From Nocardioidaceae bacterium (GTDB lineage: Bacteria > Actinomycetota > Actinomycetes > Propionibacteriales > Nocardioidaceae), in the NCBI GenBank assembly GCA_013696015.1, contig JACCZI010000031.1, positions 1-37,203 on the forward strand: a DNA stretch of 37,203 nucleotides, read 5' to 3'. The translations under genes and the position numbers were made by a program. Of this stretch, positions 9,544-18,113 are shown piece by piece (within the stretch, counting starts at the first letter, position 1; each line of letters begins with the position of its first letter). The notes under the pieces were generated by a model that saw nothing but the letters and a program-made list of their open reading frames with translations, searched no databases and was not told the DNA's origin.

Positions 9544-11330
9544 CGCGTCACCTGCTCAGCGGCTTGCTCCCGCGCCTGGTCATAGGCGTCGACGATGTCG
9601 CGGTAGGGAGCGGAGCGGCCGAGCAGCTCGGCGTGGTGACCTCGGTCAGCGATCCGGCCGTCGGCGAGGAACAAGACGTCGTCCGCCAGCGCGATCGTCG
9701 CCTTGCGGTAGGCCACCACCAGCACAGTCGCGCCACCCTCACCGGAGGTTCGCTGCCGCAACCCCTCGAGAATGCGCCCCTCGACCTCGGCGTCGACGGC
9801 GCTGGTTGCGTCGTCGAGGACCAGCAGCCGCGGCCGGCGCACCAGCGCTCGCGCCAGCGCCAGTCGCTGTCGCTGTCCACCGGACAGGGTCGTCCCGCGC
9901 TCACCCAGCTGCGCGTCCAGGCCGTCGGGGAGGGCCGCCACGAACCGGTCGGCCTGCGCCACGCGCAGCGCCTCGAGCACCGCGTAGTCGCTGACGTCCT
10001 CGCCGAGCGTCACGTTGCCACGCACCGTGTCGTCGAAGATGAAGGTCTGCTGGGGGACGAGCGCAACGCTCGCCGCCAGAGCCTCGTGACTGAGCTCGCG
10101 GACGTCCCGGCCGTTTAGCAGCACCGCGCCGATGTCGGCGTCCATCAACCGGATCAGCAGCGAGGCGAGGGTGCTCTTGCCCGAGCCGGTCAGTCCGACG
10201 ACCGCCACCGTACGACCGGGCTCCACGTCGAACGACACATCGTCGAGGACGCGCGTCGCCGGGTCGTGCCCGAATCGCAGGTTGCGGACCTCCAGGTGCA
10301 CGGGCAGTCGGCCGGGAACGTTGCCGACGCCGTACTCCATTGACCCGGTGGCGTCGAGCACGGCCCGTACCCGTTGCCATCCGACCACGCTGCGCGGCAG
10401 CTCCCCCAGCACCCAGCCAAAGGCCCGCACCGGGAACGCGATCACCGTGAACAGGTAGGCGACCTGCACCACGTCGCCGGGATCGGCGGCGCCGGACAGG
10501 ACGCGCTCGATGCCGAGCACGACGACGAGCAACACGCCGACGCTGGGCAGTGACTCGAGCACTGGGTCGAACACGCTGCGTACCCGGCCGGCGGCGACGT
10601 TGGCATCGCGCAGCTCGGCACTCACCCGCGCGAACCGTGCTGTCTCCTCGGTCTCGCGGCCCAGTGTCTTGATGACCACCGCGCCGTCGAAGGACTCGTG
10701 GGCGACCGCGCTCACCTCGGCGCGCAGCGCCTGGGCACGGCTGATGCGCGGGGACAAGAAGCGCTGGTAGACCACGTTGATGGCGAACAGCAGGGGGAAG
10801 ACGATTAGCCCCACCACCGTCAGGACCACGTCGGCGGTGAGCATCGCGACCACGCCTACCGCCAGCATCGCCACGACCCCGATGGCCATGGGCAGCGGCA
10901 TCATCGCCCCCCAGACCGCCTCGACGTCAGCGTTGGCGTTGGACAGCAGCTGGCCGGTGGGATGTTGCTGGTGCCACTGCAACGGCAGTGCGAGGTAGCG
11001 TCGGGTGACCCGGCGGCGGTAGTCGGCCAGCAACCGGAAGTAGACGGTGCCGCCGATCAGCCGTCGCCCGATAACCCCGAGCGCCCGCAGCACGGCGACG
11101 CCGAGGAACAGCGCCGTGACGGACAGGGCCAGCCCGACTGCCAGCTCGCCGTCGGCGAAGGACGGCGTGATGACGTTGTCGGTGGCCCACCCCAGCACCC
11201 AGGCGTCGGCCACGGTGAGCCCGCCGTAGACAAGGCTGCCCAGCACCGCGATGGAGAACAGCCCGCGCTGCTCTCGCATCCCGATCGCGAGGATCGCCAG
11301 GCCACGACGCGTGGTTGCTGGAGCGGTCAC
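9540..11330 (-). CDS. ABC exporter half-transporter with degenerate ATPase site
   Basis: A 596-residue type IV ABC exporter subunit, partner of the gene that follows it. The membrane domain covers about residues 20-310. The nucleotide-binding domain has Walker A GLTGSGKS with Lys385 and a canonical LSGGQ at 482-486. The Walker B glutamate is replaced by Asp507 ([12 protein letters not shown]), and the H-loop His by Tyr541 (VAYRK). These are the marks of the degenerate site in heterodimeric exporters of the TM287/288 or BmrCD kind. The GTG start at 11330 overlaps the hisF stop as GTGA, so it is co-translated with histidine genes. Confidence 0.93.
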   Translation of the reverse strand: MTAPATTRRGLAILAIGMREQRGLFSIAVLGSLVYGGLTVADAWVLGWATDNVITPSFADGELAVGLALSVTALFLGVAVLRALGVIGRRLIGGTVYFRLLADYRRRVTRRYLALPLQWHQQHPTGQLLSNANADVEAVWGAMMPLPMAIGVVAMLAVGVVAMLTADVVLTVVGLIVFPLLFAINVVYQRFLSPRISRAQALRAEVSAVAHESFDGAVVIKTLGRETEETARFARVSAELRDANVAAGRVRSVFDPVLESLPSVGVLLVVVLGIERVLSGAADPGDVVQVAYLFTVIAFPVRAFGWVLGELPRSVVGWQRVRAVLDATGSMEYGVGNVPGRLPVHLEVRNLRFGHDPATRVLDDVSFDVEPGRTVAVVGLTGSGKSTLASLLIRLMDADIGAVLLNGRDVRELSHEALAASVALVPQQTFIFDDTVRGNVTLGEDVSDYAVLEALRVAQADRFVAALPDGLDAQLGERGTTLSGGQRQRLALARALVRRPRLLVLDDATSAVDAEVEGRILEGLRQRTSGEGGATVLVVAYRKATIALADDVLFLADGRIADRGHHAELLGRSAPYRDIVDAYDQAREQAAEQVTR

Positions 11331-12112
11331 CGGACGCGCACCGCGGGCGGGACTCTGACGCAGTGCCCCGCCCGCTGGAGCGCCTGCTTCACCTCACGCA
11401 GCTCGAGGTGACCGTCATGGAAGACGCCCGCCGCTAGCACCGCGTCCGCACCGGCCGCCACTGCAGCCGTGAAGTGATCGGGCAGGCCGGCACCACCGCT
11501 GGCCACCAACGGCACGGGGCACACCGCACGGACCGCCGCGATCATCGGCAGGTCGAAGCCGGTCCCGGTGCCGTCGGCGTCCATCGAGTTGAGCAGCACC
11601 TCCCCAGCTCCTCGGCCACAGACCTCCGCCACCCAGGCCACCGCGTCGCGGCCCGTGGACCGCCGCCCGCCGTGGCTGGTGACCTCGAAACCCGACGCTG
11701 CGGCGGGGTTGCGGCGCGCGTCGACGCTCACCACCAGCACCTGTGAGCCGAACCGTTCGGTCACCTCGCTCACCAGATCGGGGCGCGTCACCGCGCCGGT
11801 CCCGACCGACACCTTGTCGGCTCCGGCGCGCAGCAGCGCGTCGACGTCGCGCACCTCCCGGACGCCGCCCCCCACGGTGAGGGGGATGAAGACCTGCTCC
11901 GCGGTGCGGCAGACGACCTCGTAGGTGGTTTCTCGAGACTGCGCCGAGGCGGTGATGTCGAGGAACGTCAGCTCGTCGGCACCGGCGGCGTCGTAGCCGC
12001 GTGCCAGCTGGACCGGGTCGCCGGCGTCGCGCAGACCCGTGAAGTTGACGCCCTTGACGACCCGGCCGTCCGCCACGTCGAGGCAGGGGATCACCCGGAC
12101 AGCCAGACTCAC
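11327..12112 (-). CDS. hisF: Imidazole glycerol phosphate synthase, cyclase subunit
   Basis: HisF, with the glutaminase HisH, converts PRFAR to imidazole glycerol phosphate and AICAR. The 261-residue half-barrel-duplicated TIM barrel starts [23 protein letters not shown], with the first catalytic Asp in [33 protein letters not shown] and [15 protein letters not shown] (second catalytic Asp) follow, then VASGGAG. The GTG start at 12112 overlaps the priA stop as GTGA; the open frame upstream is shadow. Downstream it overlaps the ABC gene by 4 nt. Confidence 0.97.
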   Translation of the reverse strand: MSLAVRVIPCLDVADGRVVKGVNFTGLRDAGDPVQLARGYDAAGADELTFLDITASAQSRETTYEVVCRTAEQVFIPLTVGGGVREVRDVDALLRAGADKVSVGTGAVTRPDLVSEVTERFGSQVLVVSVDARRNPAAASGFEVTSHGGRRSTGRDAVAWVAEVCGRGAGEVLLNSMDADGTGTGFDLPMIAAVRAVCPVPLVASGGAGLPDHFTAAVAAGADAVLAAGVFHDGHLELREVKQALQRAGHCVRVPPAVRVR

Positions 12113-12843
12113 GCGCTCGCCCCCGCCAGCGCATCGAGCGCATCGGGCAGTGAAAACGAGCCCGCATACAACGCCTTGCCGACGATGGCCCCCTCGACGC
12201 CGAGTGGTGCCAGGTCGGCAAGGGCCCGCAGGTCGGCCAGGCTGGAGATCCCACCCGAGGCCACCACCGGCCGGGTGGTGGCGGCGCAGACCGAACGCAG
12301 CAGGTCGAGGTTGGGGCCCTGGAGCGTGCCGTCCCGCATCACATCGGTCACGACGTATCGCGCGCAGCCGTCGGCGTCGAGTCGCTCGAGCACCTCGAAC
12401 AGGTCGCCGCTCTCGCGCGTCCAGCCGCGGGCGGTCAGCGACCTGCCCCGCACGTCCAACCCGACGGCGATGCGGTCTGCGTGCTCGGCGACGACCTGGG
12501 CGCACCATTCCGGACGTTCCAGCGCCGCGGTCCCCAGCGTCACCCGCCGGCAGCCGGTGCTGAGCGCGGCGAGCAGCGACGCGTCGTCGCGGATACCGCC
12601 GGAGAGCTCGACCGCGATGTCGAGACGGGCCACGACGCGAGCCAGCAGGCTGGCGTTGCTGCCACGCCCGAAGGCTGCGTCGAGGTCGACCAGGTGGATC
12701 CAGCGGGCGCCCTGGGCCTGCCAGGCGAGGGCGGCCTCGAGCGGGTCACCGTACGTGGTCTGCGTCCCCAGCTCACCACGCACCAGCCGGATGGCCTCGC
12801 CGCCGGCGACGTCGACAGCCGGGAGCAGCTCCAGCGGCGTCAT
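12109..12843 (-). CDS. priA: PriA-type phosphoribosyl isomerase (HisA, probable TrpF activity)
   Basis: A 244-residue TIM barrel that isomerises ProFAR in histidine synthesis. The residues fit actinobacterial PriA, which also does the TrpF reaction on phosphoribosyl anthranilate. Asp11 lies in LPAVDVAGG and Arg19 in [32 protein letters not shown] and GLDVRG are present. Arg139 and Trp141 in ARGWT are the loop residues used for dual-substrate binding in PriA, and Asp171 lies in [10 protein letters not shown]. No trpF gene lies in this window. The dual role is inferred from these residues and the family. The start is ATG at 12843. Confidence 0.93.
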   Translation of the reverse strand: MTPLELLPAVDVAGGEAIRLVRGELGTQTTYGDPLEAALAWQAQGARWIHLVDLDAAFGRGSNASLLARVVARLDIAVELSGGIRDDASLLAALSTGCRRVTLGTAALERPEWCAQVVAEHADRIAVGLDVRGRSLTARGWTRESGDLFEVLERLDADGCARYVVTDVMRDGTLQGPNLDLLRSVCAATTRPVVASGGISSLADLRALADLAPLGVEGAIVGKALYAGSFSLPDALDALAGASA

Positions 12844-12879
12844 GACGGCAACCTTAGGCTGCCGCGAGCAGCCGAGCCG

Positions 12880-13320
12880 TCAGCGGATAGAGCCAGCCGG
12901 CGCCGTGCGCAAGACTGCCTCGAGCAAGGAGGCGACGGCTGGGTCGTTCCGCGTGCCGTCGACGGCGCGCAGCCGCACCGTGTCGCCGTCGCTGTAGGTG
13001 ATGGTGATGTCGTAGCTGAAGAAGTCGCAGCACACCTCGCTCGGCTTGGTGACGACGACGTCGCGCAACCTGCCATTCTCGGCCGCGGCGAACACGTCGT
13101 GGGCACCACGGGTGCCCTCGCGGACCCGCCAGGTCCGCTCACTGCCGGCAATGCCGCCGCTCTGCTGCACGGTCACGCTCGTGACGCCGGTCGACGGCGT
13201 CGTTGTCGACGACGGGCCCGCCTGTGGCGAGTCGTCGCCGGTCGTCTGGCTACCGCAGCCGCCCGTGGCCAGCGCCAGGAGCGTCAGCAGCAGCGCGAGC
13301 GGCCGCGCGAGGGGTGTCAT
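12880..13320 (-). CDS. Putative lipoprotein between hisH and hisA
   Basis: A 146-residue protein of unknown function. The N-terminus is a secretion signal (LARPLALLLTLLALATG) ending in ATGGCGSQ, a plausible although imperfect lipobox with Cys about residue 22. A Ser/Thr/Pro-rich linker follows (PSSTTTPSTG). The mature part, about 100 residues, contains WRVREGTRGAHDVF, PSEVCCDFFSYDITITYSDGDT and a terminal helix, and looks like a small beta-rich extracytoplasmic domain with a CC pair. No Shine-Dalgarno is evident before the ATG. It sits 36 bp from priA and 65 bp from hisH, so it is in the operon but not overlapped like its neighbours. Confidence 0.75.
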   Translation of the reverse strand: MTPLARPLALLLTLLALATGGCGSQTTGDDSPQAGPSSTTTPSTGVTSVTVQQSGGIAGSERTWRVREGTRGAHDVFAAAENGRLRDVVVTKPSEVCCDFFSYDITITYSDGDTVRLRAVDGTRNDPAVASLLEAVLRTAPAGSIR

Positions 13321-13385
13321 ACCCGATGAGACGTGCCGGGGGGCGCGACGGTTCCCTGGGGTGTCAGCACAACTCAGCCCAGCCC

Positions 13386-14024
13386 TCAGCACAGCCCGGC
13401 CACCCAGTTGCGCAGCAGCTGTGCGCCGGCGTCGCCAGACTTCTCCGGGTGGAACTGAGTGGCCCACAGCGGGCCGTTCTCCACGGCCGAGACGAACCTC
13501 TCCTGCCCGTACTGGGTCCAGCTGACCAGCGGCGCTGGAAACGGGGGTGTGGTTGTGAGCTGCCAGGAACGCGCCGCATACGAGTGGACGAAGTAGAAGC
13601 GCTCCCCGACCAGGTTCGCGAACATGCGGCTGCTCGCCGGCGCATCGACGGTGTTCCACCCCATGTGTGGCACGACGGGGGACTGCAGCCGCTCCACGTT
13701 CCCCGGCCACTGTCCGCACCCTGGGGTTCGGACGCCGTGCTCCTCCCCCACGTCGAACATGACCTGCATGCCGACGCAGACGGCCAGCACCGGCCGGCTC
13801 CCCGCCAGCCGGACCCCCAGCGCCCGGTCGCCCTGCACCTTGCGCAGCCCCGCCATGCAGGTGGCGTAGGCGCCGACTCCCGGCACGACCAGTCCGTCGG
13901 CGGCGATGGCGGTCGAGTAGTCCGCGCTCAGCGTCGCCTCTGCCCCCGCGCGGTCCATGGCGCGCAGGACCGAGTGGATGTTCCCCGAGCCGGTGTCGAG
14001 CACGACCACGCTGGGCCGACCCAT
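13386..14024 (-). CDS. hisH: Imidazole glycerol phosphate synthase, glutaminase subunit
   Basis: HisH hydrolyses glutamine and passes ammonia to HisF. It is a 212-residue class I glutamine amidotransferase. The start is VVVLDTGSGNIHSV, the nucleophile elbow is LAVCVGMQ, and VPHMGWNTV, YFVHSYAA and the His-Glu pair in ATQFHPEKSGDAG complete the catalytic set. The ATG at 14024 shares its A with the TGA stop of the 52-residue membrane gene (TGATG). The frame is open upstream into hisB, but that part is shadow. Confidence 0.96.
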   Translation of the reverse strand: MGRPSVVVLDTGSGNIHSVLRAMDRAGAEATLSADYSTAIAADGLVVPGVGAYATCMAGLRKVQGDRALGVRLAGSRPVLAVCVGMQVMFDVGEEHGVRTPGCGQWPGNVERLQSPVVPHMGWNTVDAPASSRMFANLVGERFYFVHSYAARSWQLTTTPPFPAPLVSWTQYGQERFVSAVENGPLWATQFHPEKSGDAGAQLLRNWVAGLC

Positions 14025-14182
14025 CAGCTGCCTCTCACGGTGGCGGCGCCGACGTACAGCAGTCCGAGCGCCACGAGCACCAAGGCCACCGTGAGCCACA
14101 GTGGGCGATGCTGGCGCCGGAGTGCGATCGCACCTCCCATGCAGAAGCCGGCGCCGGCCATCAGCAGCAGGGCCGTCGTCAC
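14024..14182 (-). CDS. 52-residue two-helix membrane protein between hisB and hisH
   Basis: A short gene that size-limited gene callers easily miss. It starts with GTG at 14182, overlapping the hisB stop as GTGA, and stops with TGA at 14024, overlapping the hisH ATG as TGATG. The product has two hydrophobic helices (residues about 3-20 and 28-47) separated by the basic turn LRRQHRP, and ends TVRGS. Support for a real gene is the coupling at both ends, GC-rich third positions and the two-helix pattern. Small membrane ORFs at this place occur in other actinobacterial his operons as far as I recall; the function is unknown. Confidence 0.8.
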   Translation of the reverse strand: MTTALLLMAGAGFCMGGAIALRRQHRPLWLTVALVLVALGLLYVGAATVRGS

Positions 14183-14778
14183 AGCATGCCCTTGGTGCTC
14201 GGCACAGCGGCCTCGCGCGGGTCGAGTGCCACGGCGTCCCGCAGCGCTCGGGCCAGCGCCTTGTACTGCGCCTCAACGACGTGGTGCGGATCACGTCCGG
14301 CGAGCACCCGTACGTGCAGCGTGATCCCCGCCTGGTGCGCCAGCGTCTCGAGGACGTGTCGGGTCAGCGACCCCATGTAGGCACCTGCGATGATCGCGTA
14401 CTCCTGCCCGGCGGGTTCACCGACGTGGACGCAGTACGGGCGCCCGGAGACGTCGACCGCGCACTGCACGAGGGCCTCGTCCAACGGCACCAGAGCGTCA
14501 CCGAAGCGCCGGATCCCGGATTTGTCGCCGAGTGCCTCCCGCAGCGTCTGCCCGAGGACGATCGCGACGTCCTCGACCGTGTGGTGGGCGTCGACCGCCG
14601 TGTCGCCGAGTGCCTCGATCCGCAGGTCGAGCAGCGCGTGCCGCGCCAGGGCGTCGAGCATGTGGTCGTAGAAGGGAATGCCAGTGCTGACGTGCGCAGA
14701 CCCGGTGCCGTCCAGGTCGAGCTCGACGAGCACCTTCGTCTCGCGGGTCACCCGCTCGGCTCGTGCCTGACGGCTCAT
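14179..14778 (-). CDS. hisB: Imidazoleglycerol-phosphate dehydratase
   Basis: HisB dehydrates imidazole glycerol phosphate to imidazole acetol phosphate. The 199-residue, monofunctional enzyme lacks the phosphatase domain of enterobacterial HisB. The duplicated fold and the two manganese sites are seen in [31 protein letters not shown], and later [13 protein letters not shown] plus [17 protein letters not shown]. The ATG at 14778 overlaps the hisC stop as ATGA. It overlaps the small membrane gene by 4 nt at its end. Confidence 0.97.
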   Translation of the reverse strand: MSRQARAERVTRETKVLVELDLDGTGSAHVSTGIPFYDHMLDALARHALLDLRIEALGDTAVDAHHTVEDVAIVLGQTLREALGDKSGIRRFGDALVPLDEALVQCAVDVSGRPYCVHVGEPAGQEYAIIAGAYMGSLTRHVLETLAHQAGITLHVRVLAGRDPHHVVEAQYKALARALRDAVALDPREAAVPSTKGML

Positions 14779-15851
14779 CGGGCCACCACCTCCTGCAGCG
14801 CGTCACGGAAGATCACCATCTGCTGCGGGGTCCCGATCGTCACCCGCAGCCACCCCGGGAGCTCAGTTTCTCGGACCAGGACCCCCCGGTCGAGCAGGCC
14901 CTGCCACACCGCCGATGCGTCGGGAAACCGGCCGAACATCACGAAGTTGGCGTCGGAGTCGGCCACCGCGAACCCGCTGGCGCGGAGGGCGGCCACCAAC
15001 GAGTCCCGCTCGTCGCGCAGGGTGTCGAGCTGACCGAGCAGCGCCGCGCTGTGCGACAGGGCGACTCGGGCCACTGCTTGGGTCAGCGACGAGAGGTGGT
15101 AGGGCAGCCGCACCAGCCGCAGCGCGGCGACGACGTCGGCCTCGGCGGCCAGGTAGCCCAGCCGCGCCCCGGCAAGGGCGAAGGCCTTGCTCATCGTCCG
15201 GGTGACCACCAGCCGTGGGTAGCGAGGCAGCAGCTCCAGTGCGCTGGGGACACCGGGTCGGCGGAACTCCGCGTACGCCTCGTCGACGACGACGATCCCG
15301 TCGGTGTGTCGCGCCACGGCCTCCACGGTGCTGAGCGGCAGCGCCGTCCCGGTCGGGTTGTTGGGGGAGGTCAGCAGGACCACGTCAGGTCGCTCGGCGT
15401 CCAAGAGCGCCAGGGCGGTGTCGACGTCGATCCCGAAGTCCGCGTCACGGTCACCGCTGACCCACCGGGTGGCGGTCGAGCGCGCGAACTGGGGATACAT
15501 CGAGTACGTCGGCGCGAACCACGCGGCCGTCCGGCCTGGGCCGCCGAAGGCCTGCATCAGCTGCACCATCACCTCGTTGGAACCGTTGGCAGCCCACACC
15601 TGCGTCACCTCCAGCCCGTGGCCGAGATACGCCGCGAGGTCGCCGCGCAGCGCCGTCGCCTCGCGGTCCGGGTAGCGGTTGAGCGTCGCCGCCGACGCGG
15701 CGACCGCGGCCGTCATGTCGTCGATGACGCACGGCGGCGGCGGGTAGGGGTTCTCGTTGGTGTCTAGCCGAACGGCGACGTCGAGCTGCGGCGCCCCGTA
15801 CGGCACTGCCCCGGCCAGCTCCGGCCGCAGCGGCAGGCCGGTCGCCGTCAC
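14775..15851 (-). CDS. hisC: Histidinol-phosphate aminotransferase
   Basis: HisC transaminates imidazole acetol phosphate with glutamate, using PLP. The 358-residue fold-type I enzyme shows [55 protein letters not shown] and the PLP-lysine segment [17 protein letters not shown], then [10 protein letters not shown]. The GTG at 15851 overlaps the hisD stop as GTGA. All motif residues are present, and the length is typical. Confidence 0.97.
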   Translation of the reverse strand: MTATGLPLRPELAGAVPYGAPQLDVAVRLDTNENPYPPPPCVIDDMTAAVAASAATLNRYPDREATALRGDLAAYLGHGLEVTQVWAANGSNEVMVQLMQAFGGPGRTAAWFAPTYSMYPQFARSTATRWVSGDRDADFGIDVDTALALLDAERPDVVLLTSPNNPTGTALPLSTVEAVARHTDGIVVVDEAYAEFRRPGVPSALELLPRYPRLVVTRTMSKAFALAGARLGYLAAEADVVAALRLVRLPYHLSSLTQAVARVALSHSAALLGQLDTLRDERDSLVAALRASGFAVADSDANFVMFGRFPDASAVWQGLLDRGVLVRETELPGWLRVTIGTPQQMVIFRDALQEVVAR

Positions 15852-17158
15852 AGTCGCTCCAGGACCGCGGCGGCGTGCGCCGGCAGGTCTTCGGCCTCGG
15901 CCAGGGCAACCACGTGGTGGGCCACCTGGCGCAGCGCCGCCTCGTCGTAGCTGACCACCTGCATCTCGCGCCGGAACGTGCGCACCGACAGGCCGGAGGC
16001 GTAGCGGGCGCAGCCAGCGGTCGGCAGTACGTGGTTGGACCCCGCGCAGTAGTCGCCCAGCGAGACCGGGCTGAACGGCCCGACGAACACAGCGCCCGCG
16101 GAGCGGACCCGTTCGGCCAGCTCAGGGGCGCGGCGCGTTTGGATCGACAGGTGCTCGGCGGCGTACGCGTCGACCAACGCAAGGCCGTGCTCGAGGTCGT
16201 CGACGAGCACGATCGCGGACTGCGGCCCGCTCAGCGAGGCCCGGATCCGCTCGGCATGCTTGGTCGCCGCTACCTGCCGGTCCAGCTCCGTGCCGACCTG
16301 GCGCACCAGCGAGATGCTGTCGGTGACCAGGAGGCTGGCGGCCGCGGGGTCGTGCTCGGACTGGCTGATCAGATCGACCGCCACGTGGGACGCGTCGGCG
16401 CTGTCGTCGGCCAGTATCGCGATCTCGGTGGGACCGGCCTCGGCGTCGACACCGACGTGGCTGGCCAGCAGGCGCTTGGCCGCAGCGACGTACACGTTGC
16501 CTGGCCCAGTGATCAGGTCGACCGGACGGCACTCACCTGCGCCGTAGCCGAACATCGCGATGGCCTGGGCTCCGCCGACGGCGTAGACCTCGGACACGCC
16601 GAGCAGGCCACACGCGGCGAGGATTGTGGGATGCGGCAGCCCGTGGTGCTCGCGCTGAGGGCTGCTGGTGAGCGCAATCTCGTCGACCCCCGCGACCTGG
16701 GCCGGAACCACGTTCATCACCACGCTGCTGACCAGGGGAGCCAGGCCGCCGGGTACGTACAGTCCCACCCGACGTATCGCGACCGAGCGCCTGGTGACGG
16801 TGCCGCCGGGGTGGAGGCGTGTCGTCACGTCGGTGTCACGCTCGGCCTCACAGCTGCGGCGCAGCCGGCGGATCGCCTCTTCGAGGGCGGCCCGCACGTC
16901 GACGTCAACAGTCGCGACCGCACCGGAGATGGCCTCGGCCGGCACCCGCAGCGTCTCTTGCTCCACGCCGTCGAAGCGGCGGGTGGCCGCCGCGACGGCG
17001 GCCAATCCTCGGCGGCGTACGTCCGCGCAGATCGGCGCTACGACCAAGAGCGCCGCCTCGACGTCGAACGAGACGCGCGGCAGCCCTGCCCGGGGGTGCG
17101 CCCGGTAGTCCGGGTGCTCAGCGGGCGCATCCCCTCGCAGGTCGATGGTTCGGATCAC
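15848..17158 (-). CDS. hisD: Histidinol dehydrogenase
   Basis: HisD oxidises histidinol to histidine in two NAD-dependent steps with one zinc. The 436-residue protein has [74 protein letters not shown] and [10 protein letters not shown], with the catalytic Glu-His pair. [17 protein letters not shown] follows. It heads the his/trp superoperon. The GTG start at 17158 lacks a Shine-Dalgarno and lies 7 nt after TAGACT, so the whole operon mRNA may begin leaderless at this codon. Confidence 0.97.
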   Translation of the reverse strand: MIRTIDLRGDAPAEHPDYRAHPRAGLPRVSFDVEAALLVVAPICADVRRRGLAAVAAATRRFDGVEQETLRVPAEAISGAVATVDVDVRAALEEAIRRLRRSCEAERDTDVTTRLHPGGTVTRRSVAIRRVGLYVPGGLAPLVSSVVMNVVPAQVAGVDEIALTSSPQREHHGLPHPTILAACGLLGVSEVYAVGGAQAIAMFGYGAGECRPVDLITGPGNVYVAAAKRLLASHVGVDAEAGPTEIAILADDSADASHVAVDLISQSEHDPAAASLLVTDSISLVRQVGTELDRQVAATKHAERIRASLSGPQSAIVLVDDLEHGLALVDAYAAEHLSIQTRRAPELAERVRSAGAVFVGPFSPVSLGDYCAGSNHVLPTAGCARYASGLSVRTFRREMQVVSYDEAALRQVAHHVVALAEAEDLPAHAAAVLERL

Positions 17159-17165
17159 GGGACCG

Positions 17166-17171
17166 AGTCTA
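17166..17171 (-). promoter_or_regulatory. -10 box of the his/trp superoperon promoter
   Basis: Minus-strand TAGACT is followed by 7 nt and GTG of hisD, the spacing of leaderless actinobacterial promoters. A TTGGCG lies 20 bp upstream (17192-17197), a poor but possible -35. The divergent promoter of the LON-domain gene is about 100 bp away. Confidence 0.5.
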
Positions 17172-17272
17172 CGAAGACCTCCCGACCCTCACGCCAATCT
17201 GCACGTCGGGAGATCCAGCCCGACCAGCGGCCGGCACCCCGGTGGCGGAGCAGGATGCCAATGGCCCGGCAG

Positions 17273-17278
17273 TACGGT
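17273..17278 (+). promoter_or_regulatory. -10 box of a probable leaderless promoter for the LON-domain gene
   Basis: Plus-strand TACGGT is followed by exactly 7 nt and then the GTG start at 17286. There is no Shine-Dalgarno near this GTG. It mirrors the hisD promoter on the other strand. Confidence 0.45.
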
Positions 17279-17285
17279 TGCCCTT

Positions 17286-17960
17286 GTGGGCCTCCGCCTC
17301 CCGCTCTTCTGCCTCAGCTCAGTGCTCTTCCCCGGGATGCGGTTGCCGCTGTACGTTTTCGAGGATCGTTACCGGCGGCTGGTGAGCGACACGTTGGCGG
17401 CGCCCGAACCGCAGCAATGTTTCGGAATTGTGGCGATCCGCGAGGGGTACGAGGTCGGCGCCCGAGGGGTCCAGTCGGCGCATCGGATCGGATGCGAGGC
17501 GCAGATCACCGTGTGCGAGGGGTTGCCTGACGGCAGGTTCGACGTCGAGGTGGCTGGTGTACGGCGGTTTCGGGTGACCGCCCTCGACACCACCGGACCG
17601 TACCTGGTCGGCGATGTCGGCTATCTCGACGAGCGGCAAGGCGAGCAGCCAGCAGTAGCGGCCGCCGCTGCGGCAGCCGCCTTCGAGGCGTACCGCCGGG
17701 AACTGTCCCGCCACCGGGGTGGTCGTATCGGCGAGCTCGTCACCGCAGAACTGCCGCACGACCCTGTCCAGCTGTCCTACTTCTTGGCGTCGACCACGTT
17801 GTTGACACTGCCGGAGCGCCAGGCGTTGCTGGAGGCACCCGATGCGGCGACGCGGCTGCGGCGGGTGATTCACGCGCTGCGGATCGAACAGTCCGCGATG
17901 CAGGCGGTCCCGAGCCTGCCCGCCACCGAGGTGGCGCGGACAGCGTGGTCCCCCAACTGA
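17286..17960 (+). CDS. LON substrate-binding domain protein
   Basis: A 224-residue protein made of the N-terminal LON (PUA-like) domain without the ATPase or protease parts. Family hallmarks are LPLFCLSSVLFPGMRLPLYVFEDRYRRLV, then FGIVAIREGYEVG, RIGCEAQIT, DGRFDVEVAGVRRFRV and LVGDVGYLDE. A helical C-terminal half follows (VTAELPHDPVQLSYFLASTTLLTLPERQALLEAP). Stand-alone LON proteins are common next to hisD in actinobacteria; their role is unproven and protein binding is presumed. I used GTG at 17286 because the domain begins there and a -10 box precedes it. The upstream in-frame extension overlaps hisD and is not protein-like. Confidence 0.88.
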   Translation: MGLRLPLFCLSSVLFPGMRLPLYVFEDRYRRLVSDTLAAPEPQQCFGIVAIREGYEVGARGVQSAHRIGCEAQITVCEGLPDGRFDVEVAGVRRFRVTALDTTGPYLVGDVGYLDERQGEQPAVAAAAAAAAFEAYRRELSRHRGGRIGELVTAELPHDPVQLSYFLASTTLLTLPERQALLEAPDAATRLRRVIHALRIEQSAMQAVPSLPATEVARTAWSPN

Positions 17961-18113
17961 CCGACTCTGCCCCTGGTCGTCCCACCGGATCGCAGCCACC
18001 GGCCTTGATGGCCCGCGAGTCACGCAGTCTGGCCGTACCGGCAGCCGCCGTCAGCAGGTGTGCGCCACTCGCGAAGGTGGTGGTCGGTGTGGCCAGGCGC
18101 CGGGGAGCCGTTG

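Noticed and set aside
7762-9585. 607-codon plus-strand open frame opposite the ABC exporter
   Set aside because: His/Gln/Gly-rich shadow with no domain; the minus strand has clear ABC motifs.
17961-18113. Convergent gap between the LON-domain and DUF3352-like genes, checked for terminators
   Set aside because: Only short stems such as GGCC-TTGAT-GGCC; nothing supportable.
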